A DNA stretch of 9,660 nt from Gorillibacterium sp. (lineage in GTDB: Bacteria > Bacillota > Bacilli > Paenibacillales > NBRC-103111), in NCBI GenBank assembly GCA_023511325.1, contig JAIMBU010000054.1, forward strand, positions 1 through 9,660, read 5' to 3'. This document shows, one piece after another, positions 1 through 5,780 of this stretch (positions are counted from its first letter, which is position 1; each line of letters starts with the position of its first letter). Both the position numbers and the translations under genes were made by a program. Below the pieces are notes generated by a model. That model ran no database searches. It worked only from the letters and a program-made list of their open reading frames with translations, and was not told the DNA's origin.

Positions 1-929
1 ACAGTGAGCTGTACCGCGAACATCCGGATTGGTGTCTGCATGTGCCGGACCGCAGACGCAGCCAAGCGCGCAATCAGCTGATTCTTGATCTCTCCCGCAC
101 TGAAGTATGTGACTACATTATCGATGCCGTTAGCAGCATTCTCTCCTCTGCTCCAATTACCTACGTGAAATGGGATATGAACCGTCATATGACTGAGATC
201 GGCTCGGCTGCTTTACCTCCAGAACGCCAGGGTGAAACAGCTCCCCGCTATATGCTGGGTTTATATCGGGTAATGGAGGAAATCACAGCTGCTTTCCCGC
301 ATGTTCTATTTGAAAGCTGTTCCGGTGGTGGTGGCAGGTTCGATCCGGGTATGCTTTATTACATGCCGCAAACCTGGACTAGTGACAATACAGATGCGAT
401 CACCCGGTTGAAAATTCAGTATGGGACGAGTCTGGTGTATCCAACTGTTGCAATGGGCTCACATGTATCTGCTGTACCGAATCATCAGGTGCAGCGCATG
501 ACCTCACTGCAAACACGTGGACATGTAGCGATGTCAGGAAATTTTGGCTACGAGCTGGACCTGACCCGCTTTACTGAAGCGGAGAAGGACGAGGTCCGCA
601 AGCAAGTGGCTTTGTATAAGGATATTCGACCTGTTGTTCAATTCGGTGAGCTTTATCGCTTATTGAGTCCGTTCGCCGGCAACGAGGCAGCATGGATGTA
701 CGTGGCTCCTGACCAAACGGAAGCGGTTGTCTTTTATTTCCGTGTGTTGGCCAATCCCAATGATGTGATGTCTTGGCTCCGTCTGAAGGGTTTGAACGCC
801 CAGTATGATTATGCTGTGGATGGAGTGGAGCGGGCTTGCGGCGGAGATTACTTGATGAATGCTGGATTGTCCGTCCCTGAATTGCAAGGTGACTACCAAA
901 GCGCTTTCTGGCATTTGAAGAAAGTGTAA
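1..929 (+). CDS. GH36 alpha-galactosidase, C-terminal part (5' end outside window)
   Basis: This is the C-terminal 308 residues of a glycoside hydrolase family 36 alpha-galactosidase, which releases terminal alpha-1,6-galactose from raffinose, melibiose or stachyose-type sugars. The frame is open from base 3, so the GTG at 42 is internal and not a start. Family motifs are visible. YVKWDMNR carries the catalytic nucleophile Asp (codon 174-176). ESCSGGGGRFDPGML follows, and then TWTSDNTDAI, whose Asp at codon 384-386 is the expected acid/base. RLKIQYGTS and GSHVSAVPNH are also GH36 hallmarks. The remainder (from about base 620) is the C-terminal beta domain. Family members are about 730 residues long, so roughly 420 residues lie upstream of the window. 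No signal peptide can be assessed. The enzyme is usually cytoplasmic in Gram-positives and acts on imported oligosaccharides. A strong terminator follows, so it is the last gene of its transcript. No damage is seen. Confidence 0.95.
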   Translation, partial: SELYREHPDWCLHVPDRRRSQARNQLILDLSRTEVCDYIIDAVSSILSSAPITYVKWDMNRHMTEIGSAALPPERQGETAPRYMLGLYRVMEEITAAFPHVLFESCSGGGGRFDPGMLYYMPQTWTSDNTDAITRLKIQYGTSLVYPTVAMGSHVSAVPNHQVQRMTSLQTRGHVAMSGNFGYELDLTRFTEAEKDEVRKQVALYKDIRPVVQFGELYRLLSPFAGNEAAWMYVAPDQTEAVVFYFRVLANPNDVMSWLRLKGLNAQYDYAVDGVERACGGDYLMNAGLSVPELQGDYQSAFWHLKKV

Positions 930-950
930 GACTTAGAAAGCCTAAATAAT

Positions 951-994
951 AAAGCATCCTTCATGAACGCAACCGCGTCTTTGGAGGATGCTTT
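951..994. terminator. Rho-independent terminator after the alpha-galactosidase gene
   Basis: A 10-bp perfect inverted repeat, AAAGCATCCT (951-960) and AGGATGCTTT (985-994), lies 21 nt after the stop codon. The loop contains a nested small stem, ACGC/GCGT (967-970/975-978). T-rich sequence follows on the plus strand (CTTTTATTAG), and A-rich sequence precedes it (AAATAATAAAG), so it could also stop transcription coming from the right. Confidence 0.85.
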
Positions 995-1028
995 TATTAG
1001 TTAGGCCGAGAAATGGTAGACTAGGGTT

Positions 1029-1058
1029 TTTATATTTTATTATTAGAAATGATATAAT
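1029..1058 (+). promoter_or_regulatory. Putative promoter for the HEPN-family relic
   Basis: There is an extended -10 element TGATATAAT (1050-1058) with a weak -35 candidate TTTATA (1029-1034) and an 18-nt spacer, in AT-rich sequence. It points into the pseudogene that starts near 1081. The expected transcript start, about 1065, would leave a very short leader. This is a pattern-based call. Confidence 0.4.
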
Positions 1059-1080
1059 TTGTTTATGGTAGAAGGGTGGT

Positions 1081-1386
1081 TTGAAATTAGTGAATTCCCT
1101 TGAAAAGTCGAATTGCCGCAGATTCGAATTCACCTTTGAGGCAACATGGTAGGCGGCTAAAGATGTTCTGTTTGAGCATGAAGGGATTGATGCAGGCTCA
1201 CCGAAAGGAGTGATACGCTCTTGCCGAGAGGTTGGTATCTTTACAGAAGAGCAAACCATATCCGCCTTGGAAATGGTGGATGACCGTAATCTGACCGTAC
1301 GTACATATAATGAGAAGTTGGCCGTTGAAATCTATAGTCGGTTCCGATCCTATCAGACTGTTCTAAGTTCCTGGTTGACGGGTTAG
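1081..1386 (+). pseudogene. Degraded HEPN-type nucleotidyltransferase substrate-binding protein (HI0074 / HepT-like family)
   Basis: Reading codons from TTG 1081 to TAG 1384 gives a 102-codon frame interrupted by one TAG at 1150-1152. After the stop the product reads AAKDVLFEHEGIDAGSPKGV..., then ALEMVDDRNLTVRTYNEKLA, then an IYSRFRSY tail. Before it come VNSLEKS and RFEFTFEATW. From memory of the family, this is the pattern of HI0074-type substrate-binding proteins: NSLEKA, RFEFTFELAWK, SPKxVIR and DDRNxTxHTY. These are four-helix HEPN proteins that pair with a small MNT nucleotidyltransferase, in some cases as HepT/MntA toxin-antitoxin systems. Three lesions are apparent. The Lys expected after Trp is a stop codon. 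About 15-25 residues seem missing between SLEKS and RFEF. The His of the R-x4-H motif is Arg (CGT, one base from CAT). A ribosome site AGAAGGG (1069-1075) survives. No partner nucleotidyltransferase gene lies within the window beside it. Confidence 0.8.
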
Positions 1387-1449
1387 GTTCGATTACTAAA
1401 TATGATTAGTTGGCGAATTTAATCTGCTCATTCAGCATATATCAGCATC

Positions 1450-2289
1450 CTACAATTTAACCTCTTGCTCGCTCCATGCCCAGAATTTTGCTGCAAGCTC
1501 CGGGTCCTTAACCTTATCCGGCAGAGGAGTAAGCTGCTTTTTATAGAAATATTCCCCACTGATTCCTTTTACCTCATCATTGGTTGCCAGATAGATAGCG
1601 GTTTCGGCTCCTTGGGCTGGCGTGAGAAAAAAGGGACGCAGCATAGCAAGAATGGTTTTGCCAAAGCCAGTCTTTCGATCCACACCGATGCTTGTTCCCA
1701 CCGCTCCAGGATGTAGGCAGTTAGCGGTTACAGTCGATCCACTCAGTCGTTTAGCAAGCTCTCTGGTGAAGAGGATATTCGCGAGCTTGGATTGCGCATA
1801 TCCTTTGGCGATATTATAGCCCCTTGTCAGATAGGGATCTTCAAAATGAATCCGCCCCACCTTATAGGCACCCGATGAAACGTTAACAATCCGTCCCTCT
1901 GGAGAGCGTTTCAAGGCATCCAGTAGTAGATTGGTCAGCAGAAAATGACCAAGATGATTGACGCCTAGCATCACTTCGAAGCCGTCTTCGGTTGTTTCTC
2001 GCTTCAAAGAGGCGACGCCTGCATTATTCACCAAAACGTCGAGTGCCGGGAACTTATTGTAAAAGGCCACTGCAAATGCACGAATGCTAGCCAAAGAGCC
2101 CAAATCGAGCGTCATGAGTTCAATCGATGTGGAGCCACTCTGGCGGATCGCTTCGGCTCTGGCAACTTCTCCACGTTCCACACTACGGCAGGCCATGATC
2201 ACCTGTGCTCCTTGCCGAGCTAGTTCAATGGTTGTGGCTAACCCCATTCCTGAATTGGCACCGGTGACAATTACTGTTTTGTTGTTCAT
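1450..2289 (-). CDS. Short-chain dehydrogenase/reductase (retinol-dehydrogenase-like SDR)
   Basis: This is a 279-residue classical SDR, a cytoplasmic NAD(P)H-dependent oxidoreductase of unknown substrate. Visible motifs are the Rossmann TGANSGMG (residues 9-16), the cofactor-side ACRS (33-36) and LDLGS (61-65), NNAG (88-91), catalytic Asn111 in GVNHLGHF, the catalytic Ser in NVSSGA (Ser138/139), YAQSK with Tyr164 and Lys168, and HPG (193-195). The Arg of ACRS suggests NADP(H) preference, which is inference. The order and the wording of the segments resemble the retinol dehydrogenase/WWOX-like branch, but that does not fix the substrate. I place the start at ATG 2289 because AAAGGAG lies 8-9 nt upstream of it and the Rossmann strand begins right after. 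An upstream in-frame ATG at 2343 would add 18 charged residues but has no ribosome site. The gene stands alone on its strand, and no clear terminator is seen between 1387 and 1449. Confidence 0.9.
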   Translation of the reverse strand: MNNKTVIVTGANSGMGLATTIELARQGAQVIMACRSVERGEVARAEAIRQSGSTSIELMTLDLGSLASIRAFAVAFYNKFPALDVLVNNAGVASLKRETTEDGFEVMLGVNHLGHFLLTNLLLDALKRSPEGRIVNVSSGAYKVGRIHFEDPYLTRGYNIAKGYAQSKLANILFTRELAKRLSGSTVTANCLHPGAVGTSIGVDRKTGFGKTILAMLRPFFLTPAQGAETAIYLATNDEVKGISGEYFYKKQLTPLPDKVKDPELAAKFWAWSEQEVKL

Positions 2290-2415
2290 CCGTCGAAGGC
2301 TCCTTTGTCTTTCGTTCTCGTTTACTTCAGTGTCCAACTTCATTACAGCTTATTTTCGCCATTTACTGTTTTTTACCTGCCCATTCAGAAAATATAGTTA
2401 TAAGAAAAGGCTCAC

Positions 2416-2445
2416 TTGCTAAGACTAGCTGTTTTCCTGTAGTAT
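2416..2445 (+). promoter_or_regulatory. Putative promoter of the ABC-F leader
   Basis: TTGCTA (2416-2421) and TAGTAT (2440-2445) match the sigma-A hexamers at 4 of 6 positions each with an 18-nt spacer. The downstream TATATAAATATT offers alternative -10 boxes. Some promoter must lie here because the strongly ribosome-site-tagged leader ORF begins at 2479, but the exact hexamers are uncertain. Confidence 0.35.
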
Positions 2446-2478
2446 ATAAATATTGTATGTAGAGGAGGTGAGTAGGAG

Positions 2479-2622
2479 ATGAATTTCGAATTCGTGAATG
2501 ACCGTATTAGCCAGCTCCCCATTGCGATGGCTGGCATCGTTCATACAGATTTGGTGTACGGGAGAGGTCTGTCCATTTTCACCCAATCTGTTTCACCATT
2601 CGAGAAAAGACTCCTACTCTAA
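2479..2622 (+). CDS. 47-residue leader peptide upstream of the ABC-F gene
   Basis: A 47-codon ORF runs from ATG 2479 to TAA 2620-2622. It has a very strong ribosome site AGGAGGTG (2463-2470), with GGAGG ending 10 nt before the ATG and a second AGGAG directly against it. The peptide starts MNFEFVNDRISQLP and ends FEKRLLL. It has no signal peptide, membrane segment or domain I recognise. The last codons before the stop (CTC CTA CTC) are also the RNA segment complementary to the leader's own ribosome site. Its stop is 19 nt before the terminator stem, so a translating or stalled ribosome would control which helices form. I read it as a regulatory leader peptide that senses ribosome-targeting drugs, by analogy with vmlR and lmo0919 leaders. 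It could instead be a small protein in its own right. It overlaps no other gene. Confidence 0.7.
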   Translation: MNFEFVNDRISQLPIAMAGIVHTDLVYGRGLSIFTQSVSPFEKRLLL

Positions 2623-2641
2623 CCTCAACCGGATGTTATCC

Positions 2642-2680
2642 AGAAGAGCCGTAGGGATTTTTCCTGCGGCTCTTCTTGTT
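2642..2680 (+). terminator. Intrinsic terminator between the leader peptide and ABC-F gene (attenuator)
   Basis: AGAAGAGCCG (2642-2651) and CGGCTCTTCT (2667-2676) pair perfectly. The stem extends inward by one G-U and three further pairs (TAGG/CCTG) to a 7-nt loop, GATTTTT. The descending arm runs into TTCTTGTT, a modest U-tract. It lies 51 nt before the ABC-F start codon, on the same strand and with no gene ending between, so it should reduce readthrough into the ABC-F gene unless it is disrupted. Confidence 0.85.
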
Positions 2681-2706
2681 AATGGTAAGAAAGCTAGGGA
2701 AGTAGG

Positions 2707-2725
2707 AGATCCTTAAGGAGGATCT
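2707..2725 (+). promoter_or_regulatory. Hairpin around the ABC-F ribosome binding site
   Basis: AGATCC (2707-2712) and GGATCT (2720-2725) form a 6-bp stem with loop TTAAGGA. The ribosome site AAGGAGG (2715-2721), 9 nt before ATG 2731, is split between loop and stem. The overlapping palindrome TCCTTAAGGA (2710-2719) gives an alternative fold. Partial masking of the site may add translational control, which is inference. Confidence 0.45.
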
Positions 2726-2730
2726 TATTA

Positions 2731-4704
2731 ATGATAATCATGAGCTGCCAACAAATAAAAAAATATCACGGAGCCCAAGTGGTTCTGGAAAATATAACAA
2801 TGGAATTGCACGACGGTGAGCGCGCGGGCTTAATCGGACCAAATGGAAGCGGAAAGTCAACCTTACTCCACATGATCAGCGGCGCTTCACAACCTGATGA
2901 GGGTCAGCTGGCGATCAAAAAAGGAACGCGAATCGGACATCTCACTCAGATTCAAGCAGGCGAGGCTGGTGGTACGGTCTACGATGTTCTAGCCGCTGGA
3001 TATCAGGAGCTTCGCGAGTGCCAAGGACGCATGATGGTATTGGAAGAGCAGATGCAGGATCCCGAGATGATCAGTGACGAGCGGCGGTTAAGTGATCTGC
3101 TCACTCGTTATGCTGATCTGCAGGAGCGATTTGAGCGAGAAGGCGGCTACGGAATGGATGCAAGGATTCGGCAGATTGCTGCTGGACTTGGCATTCGTCC
3201 GGACCGCTTCACAAGATTGTTCCAAACCCTGTCGGGTGGCGAGAAGACCAAGGTTGCGCTGGCTGCGTTGTTAATTGAACAGCCTGATATGCTGCTTTTA
3301 GATGAACCAACCAATCATCTTGATTTAAATGGTGTTGAGTGGCTGGAAGGCTTTCTCAATGATTATACCGGTACCTGTCTGATCGTCTCACACGATCGTT
3401 ATTTTCTCGATCGCGTCGTGACGAGAGTCATTGAGCTGGAGGATGGGGAAGCCTTCCTCTATGCGACTAATTATTCCGGCTACCTGAAGGAAAAGGAAGA
3501 GCGGCTGCTTCGCGAGTTTGCCAATTATCAGGAGCAGCAGAAGGAAATGCGGAGAATGAGAGAATCGATCCGCCAGCTTCAGGAATGGGGCGGTATTGGT
3601 GGAGATAAGCGGTTTTTCACCCGAGCCGCTTCGATGCAGAGGACCTTAGATCGGATGGAAAAGCTGAAGCGACCAGTGCTTGAGCGGAGAGCGGCAGGCT
3701 TTGATTGGCAGGCCGCAGGACGGTCAGGGCGTAAAACCGTTGTCTTCGAAGGGTTATGCAAAAGCTATGGCGACCAAGTTGTGCTGGAGCAAGCGACGGG
3801 GACGCTTGAATATGGTGAGAAGCTTGCTCTTGTTGGTGCCAATGGTTCCGGCAAGACGACTTTATTCAAGCTATTCATGCAGGAGACGTTGCCTGATGGT
3901 GGTGAGCTTACGCTTGGAGCACAGGTGGAGGTAGGTTATCTAGCGCAAGAAGAACTCCCGCCAACAGAGAAGATCAGCGTGCTAGCATTCTTTCGTCGAG
4001 AAGCCGCGCTTGAGGAGGGAGAGGCCAGAGGGCGTTTAGCTCGTTACTTGTTCTATGGAGCAGATGTCTTTAAGCTAGTCGTAGCCCTTTCAGGTGGCGA
4101 GTGGACGCGGCTACGACTTGCCTTGCTGATGGAGCGCAAGCCCAACTTACTATTATTGGATGAGCCAACCAATCATCTTGATATCGCGTCTAGAGAGGCG
4201 CTAGAAGAGGCATTAGATGATTTTCCCGGGACCATTCTAGCCATTTCGCATGATCGCTATTTCATCAACAAACTGGCAGAGAAGGTATGGGAGCTGAGGG
4301 CGGGGAAGATCATTCCCTTCATCGGGAACTTTGACGCCTATAAGGAAAAGCGCAGCCAACTATCTGCGCTTCGTGAACAGGATGATCCACATCAGCCGTT
4401 TCCTCTACCTACAGCTTCCGCTACGAATGAGCGAAGAAATCGATTGGAGCCGGATAATCGGCTGGAAGTGATCCATCGCGATCAACTGGAGCAAGGCATT
4501 CGTCAATTGGAGGAACAATTGACAACGCTTGATGCTCAATTGAAGGCGGATAGCGAATCGACTGATTCCATGCACCATTATTCAGCTCATTCTGATGCTA
4601 CTACAAATCATTCTAAGTTGGAAGCCGGATGGCTACAACGTCAAACGGTTCAGCTTCAGCTGGATCGGCTGTATGAGCAATGGTTAGCAGTGGACGAATC
4701 CTGA
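2731..4704 (+). CDS. ABC-F family ATPase, probable ribosome-protection (antibiotic resistance) type
   Basis: The 657-residue protein has two fused ABC ATPase domains and no membrane segments, as in ABC-F proteins that bind the ribosomal E site and displace drugs or rescue translation. Domain 1 has Walker A GPNGSGKST (36-44), signature LSGGE (167-171), Walker B LLLDEP with Glu192, and His221. Domain 2 has GANGSGKTT (369-377), LSGGE (453-457), LLLDEP with Glu478, and His507. All catalytic residues are intact. The interdomain linker (about 245-335) is a charged helical hairpin with a fairly short tip around residues 286-296 (GWG-type glycine-rich turn, then KRFFTRAASM). The C-terminus (about 575-655) is a charged probable coiled coil broken by a Ser/His/Thr-rich stretch. 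The start at ATG 2731 follows AAGGAGG by 9 nt; ATG 2740 is a weaker option. The upstream leader ORF and terminator argue for drug-inducible resistance over a housekeeping factor. The drug class cannot be read from the sequence. Confidence 0.88.
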   Translation: MIIMSCQQIKKYHGAQVVLENITMELHDGERAGLIGPNGSGKSTLLHMISGASQPDEGQLAIKKGTRIGHLTQIQAGEAGGTVYDVLAAGYQELRECQGRMMVLEEQMQDPEMISDERRLSDLLTRYADLQERFEREGGYGMDARIRQIAAGLGIRPDRFTRLFQTLSGGEKTKVALAALLIEQPDMLLLDEPTNHLDLNGVEWLEGFLNDYTGTCLIVSHDRYFLDRVVTRVIELEDGEAFLYATNYSGYLKEKEERLLREFANYQEQQKEMRRMRESIRQLQEWGGIGGDKRFFTRAASMQRTLDRMEKLKRPVLERRAAGFDWQAAGRSGRKTVVFEGLCKSYGDQVVLEQATGTLEYGEKLALVGANGSGKTTLFKLFMQETLPDGGELTLGAQVEVGYLAQEELPPTEKISVLAFFRREAALEEGEARGRLARYLFYGADVFKLVVALSGGEWTRLRLALLMERKPNLLLLDEPTNHLDIASREALEEALDDFPGTILAISHDRYFINKLAEKVWELRAGKIIPFIGNFDAYKEKRSQLSALREQDDPHQPFPLPTASATNERRNRLEPDNRLEVIHRDQLEQGIRQLEEQLTTLDAQLKADSESTDSMHHYSAHSDATTNHSKLEAGWLQRQTVQLQLDRLYEQWLAVDES

Positions 4705-4756
4705 TGACCTAACTAAACGAATGACCTGGCTGGAGCGCAGGGCTGATATGCCATTG

Positions 4757-4765
4757 TGATATAAT
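4757..4765 (+). promoter_or_regulatory. Extended -10 promoter for the alpha/beta hydrolase gene
   Basis: TGATATAAT (4757-4765) is a perfect extended -10 element (TG-n-TATAAT) in the gap after the ABC-F gene. The -35 position (about 4737-4742) is not recognisable, which extended -10 promoters tolerate. The expected transcript start is near 4772, giving a 5' leader of about 40 nt. No convincing terminator separates the two genes, so readthrough from ABC-F is also possible. Confidence 0.6.
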
Positions 4766-4810
4766 TGTGCCAAGGAATCAAGGATCAAGGATAAGGGAGA
4801 TGTTACGGTT

Positions 4811-5746
4811 ATGGAGTACCTTTTGGAGGGTTCTGTAGTTATCCTTGTTGTATTAGGCGCCATCCTGCTTGGCGCCGGAAGTTACTTCTATAATTACGCA
4901 ATCTTACGCAAGAAAAAGACGTTCATGCAAAGTAGTCCCGATCTTGAGGGGGACAAAGGCTGGACAGAGGGTACGGCGTGGTTTGAGAGTACCTCGTATG
5001 AGAGAAAAAGTTTGCTCACAAAAGACGGGCTACATTTATATGCTTATGAGCTTGAAGCGCCTAAACCAACAGATAAGATAGTTATTCTGGTCCATGGATA
5101 TGATAGCTTAGGCAAGGGGATGGGGGTCTTTGCTCGCTTTTACCATGAGGAGCTTGGGTATCATGTCGTTATGCCTGATCTGCGTGGACACGGCGAAAGT
5201 GAAGGCAACTATGTGGGATTTGGCTGGCATGATCGCATGGATCTGCTTCAATGGATCGAGCATGTGATTGCGAGCAGGGGGGAAGACTGTCAGATTCTAC
5301 TGCACGGTGTATCGATGGGAGCGGGGACTGTGCTGATGACGAGTGGAGAAGCGCTGCCTGATCAAGTCAAGGGAATCATAGCGGACTGCTCCTATAGCTC
5401 GGTGCGGGATATTCTGAGCTATCAAATGAAGCGTATGTTTAAGCTCCCTGCTTTCCCGCTCATTCCGGTAACTAGCCTGGTTTGTCGCAAGCGGGCTGGT
5501 TATTTCTTCAGCGAAGCATCTGCAGTCAAGCAGGTACAGAAAGCGAAGAAACCGATTTTATTTATTCATGGTGAAGCGGATACCTTTGTGCCAGCAGAGA
5601 TGGCACATACCCTCTATGCAGCAGCAGAAGCCCCGGAGAAGAGGCTTTTCCTCGTCCCAGGGGCAGGGCATGCCAAAGCTTTTTTTGCGGATCGGGAAGG
5701 CTACACCAGCCAGCTTAAGGATTTTCTCGTACCCTATATGACTTGA
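4811..5746 (+). CDS. Membrane-anchored alpha/beta hydrolase (YqkD-like)
   Basis: This is a 311-residue serine hydrolase of the alpha/beta fold with one N-terminal membrane segment (about residues 8-30) followed by RKKK, which suggests an N-out, catalytic-domain-inside anchor by the positive-inside rule. The catalytic features are HGYDS (95-99, oxyanion region), DLRGHGES (123-130), nucleophile Ser168 in GVSMGAG, Asp257 in HGEADTFV and His287 in PGAGHAKAF, so the triad is complete. The length and the pattern (N-terminal anchor, RGHGES, IADCSY after the nucleophile) resemble B. subtilis YqkD-type hydrolases, whose substrate is unknown to me. Esterase or lipase-like action on an acyl or peptide ester is the general expectation. 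The start is ATG 4811, 11 nt after AAGGGAG (4793-4799). The gene has its own promoter and ends 5 nt from the stop of the convergent regulator gene. It could be a peptidase, and the substrate is open. Confidence 0.88.
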   Translation: MEYLLEGSVVILVVLGAILLGAGSYFYNYAILRKKKTFMQSSPDLEGDKGWTEGTAWFESTSYERKSLLTKDGLHLYAYELEAPKPTDKIVILVHGYDSLGKGMGVFARFYHEELGYHVVMPDLRGHGESEGNYVGFGWHDRMDLLQWIEHVIASRGEDCQILLHGVSMGAGTVLMTSGEALPDQVKGIIADCSYSSVRDILSYQMKRMFKLPAFPLIPVTSLVCRKRAGYFFSEASAVKQVQKAKKPILFIHGEADTFVPAEMAHTLYAAAEAPEKRLFLVPGAGHAKAFFADREGYTSQLKDFLVPYMT

Positions 5747-5780
5747 ACAGATCACTGTTCTACACCGTCACGGTGACGGT
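5745..5780. terminator. Back-to-back hairpins at the convergent gene junction, possible bidirectional terminator
   Basis: GAACAG (5745-5750) and CTGTTC (5755-5760) form a 6-bp stem with loop ATCA that spans the facing stop codons of the hydrolase and the response regulator. It is followed by the 17-nt dyad ACCGTCAC-G-GTGACGGT (5764-5780) inside the 3' end of the regulator gene. There is no T-run on either side, so true intrinsic termination is doubtful. The hairpins may instead protect 3' ends. Confidence 0.3.

Larger units (their letters stand above)
2461..2730 (+). promoter_or_regulatory. Structured attenuator leader of the ABC-F gene (upstream ORF plus competing helices)
   Basis: The 250-nt space between the leader ribosome site and the ABC-F start holds a set of complementary segments. 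GAGTAGGAG (2470-2478), just before the leader ATG, can pair perfectly with CTCCTACTC (2611-2619) at the end of the leader ORF. Inside that helix sit hairpins 2510-2515/2530-2535 (GCCAGC/GCTGGC) and 2545-2556/2580-2591 (12 nt, one mismatch). A terminator follows at 2642-2676. The 10-nt word AGTAGGAGAT occurs twice, at 2471-2480 and 2701-2710, so CTCCTACT (2611-2618) could pair with either copy. CCTAC (2613-2617) can also pair with GTAGG (2651-2655) inside the terminator stem. This arrangement fits ribosome-mediated attenuation known upstream of several antibiotic-resistance ABC-F genes. The pairings are seen; the switching is inferred. Confidence 0.7.

Noticed and set aside
42..44. GTG 42 as the start of the alpha-galactosidase
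   Set aside because: The conserved frame (SELYREHPDWCLHVP) continues upstream to the window edge; the GTG is an internal Val.
942..1259. 105-codon minus-strand ORF covering the terminator and the relic
   Set aside because: It runs through the terminator stem and antisense to a frame with clear HI0074-family motifs; it has no recognisable domain.
1395..1410. ACTAA/TTAGT dyad as the SDR terminator
   Set aside because: Only 5 A/T-rich pairs with no U-tract; too weak to call.
2290..2343. Extended N-terminus of the SDR from ATG 2343
   Set aside because: There is no ribosome site before 2343, while ATG 2289 has AAAGGAG at ideal spacing and starts directly at the Rossmann strand.
2498..2716. 72-codon plus-strand ORF across the attenuator
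   Set aside because: It overlaps the leader peptide in another frame, lacks a ribosome site, and runs through the terminator stem; the 47-codon ORF at 2479 has far better initiation signals.
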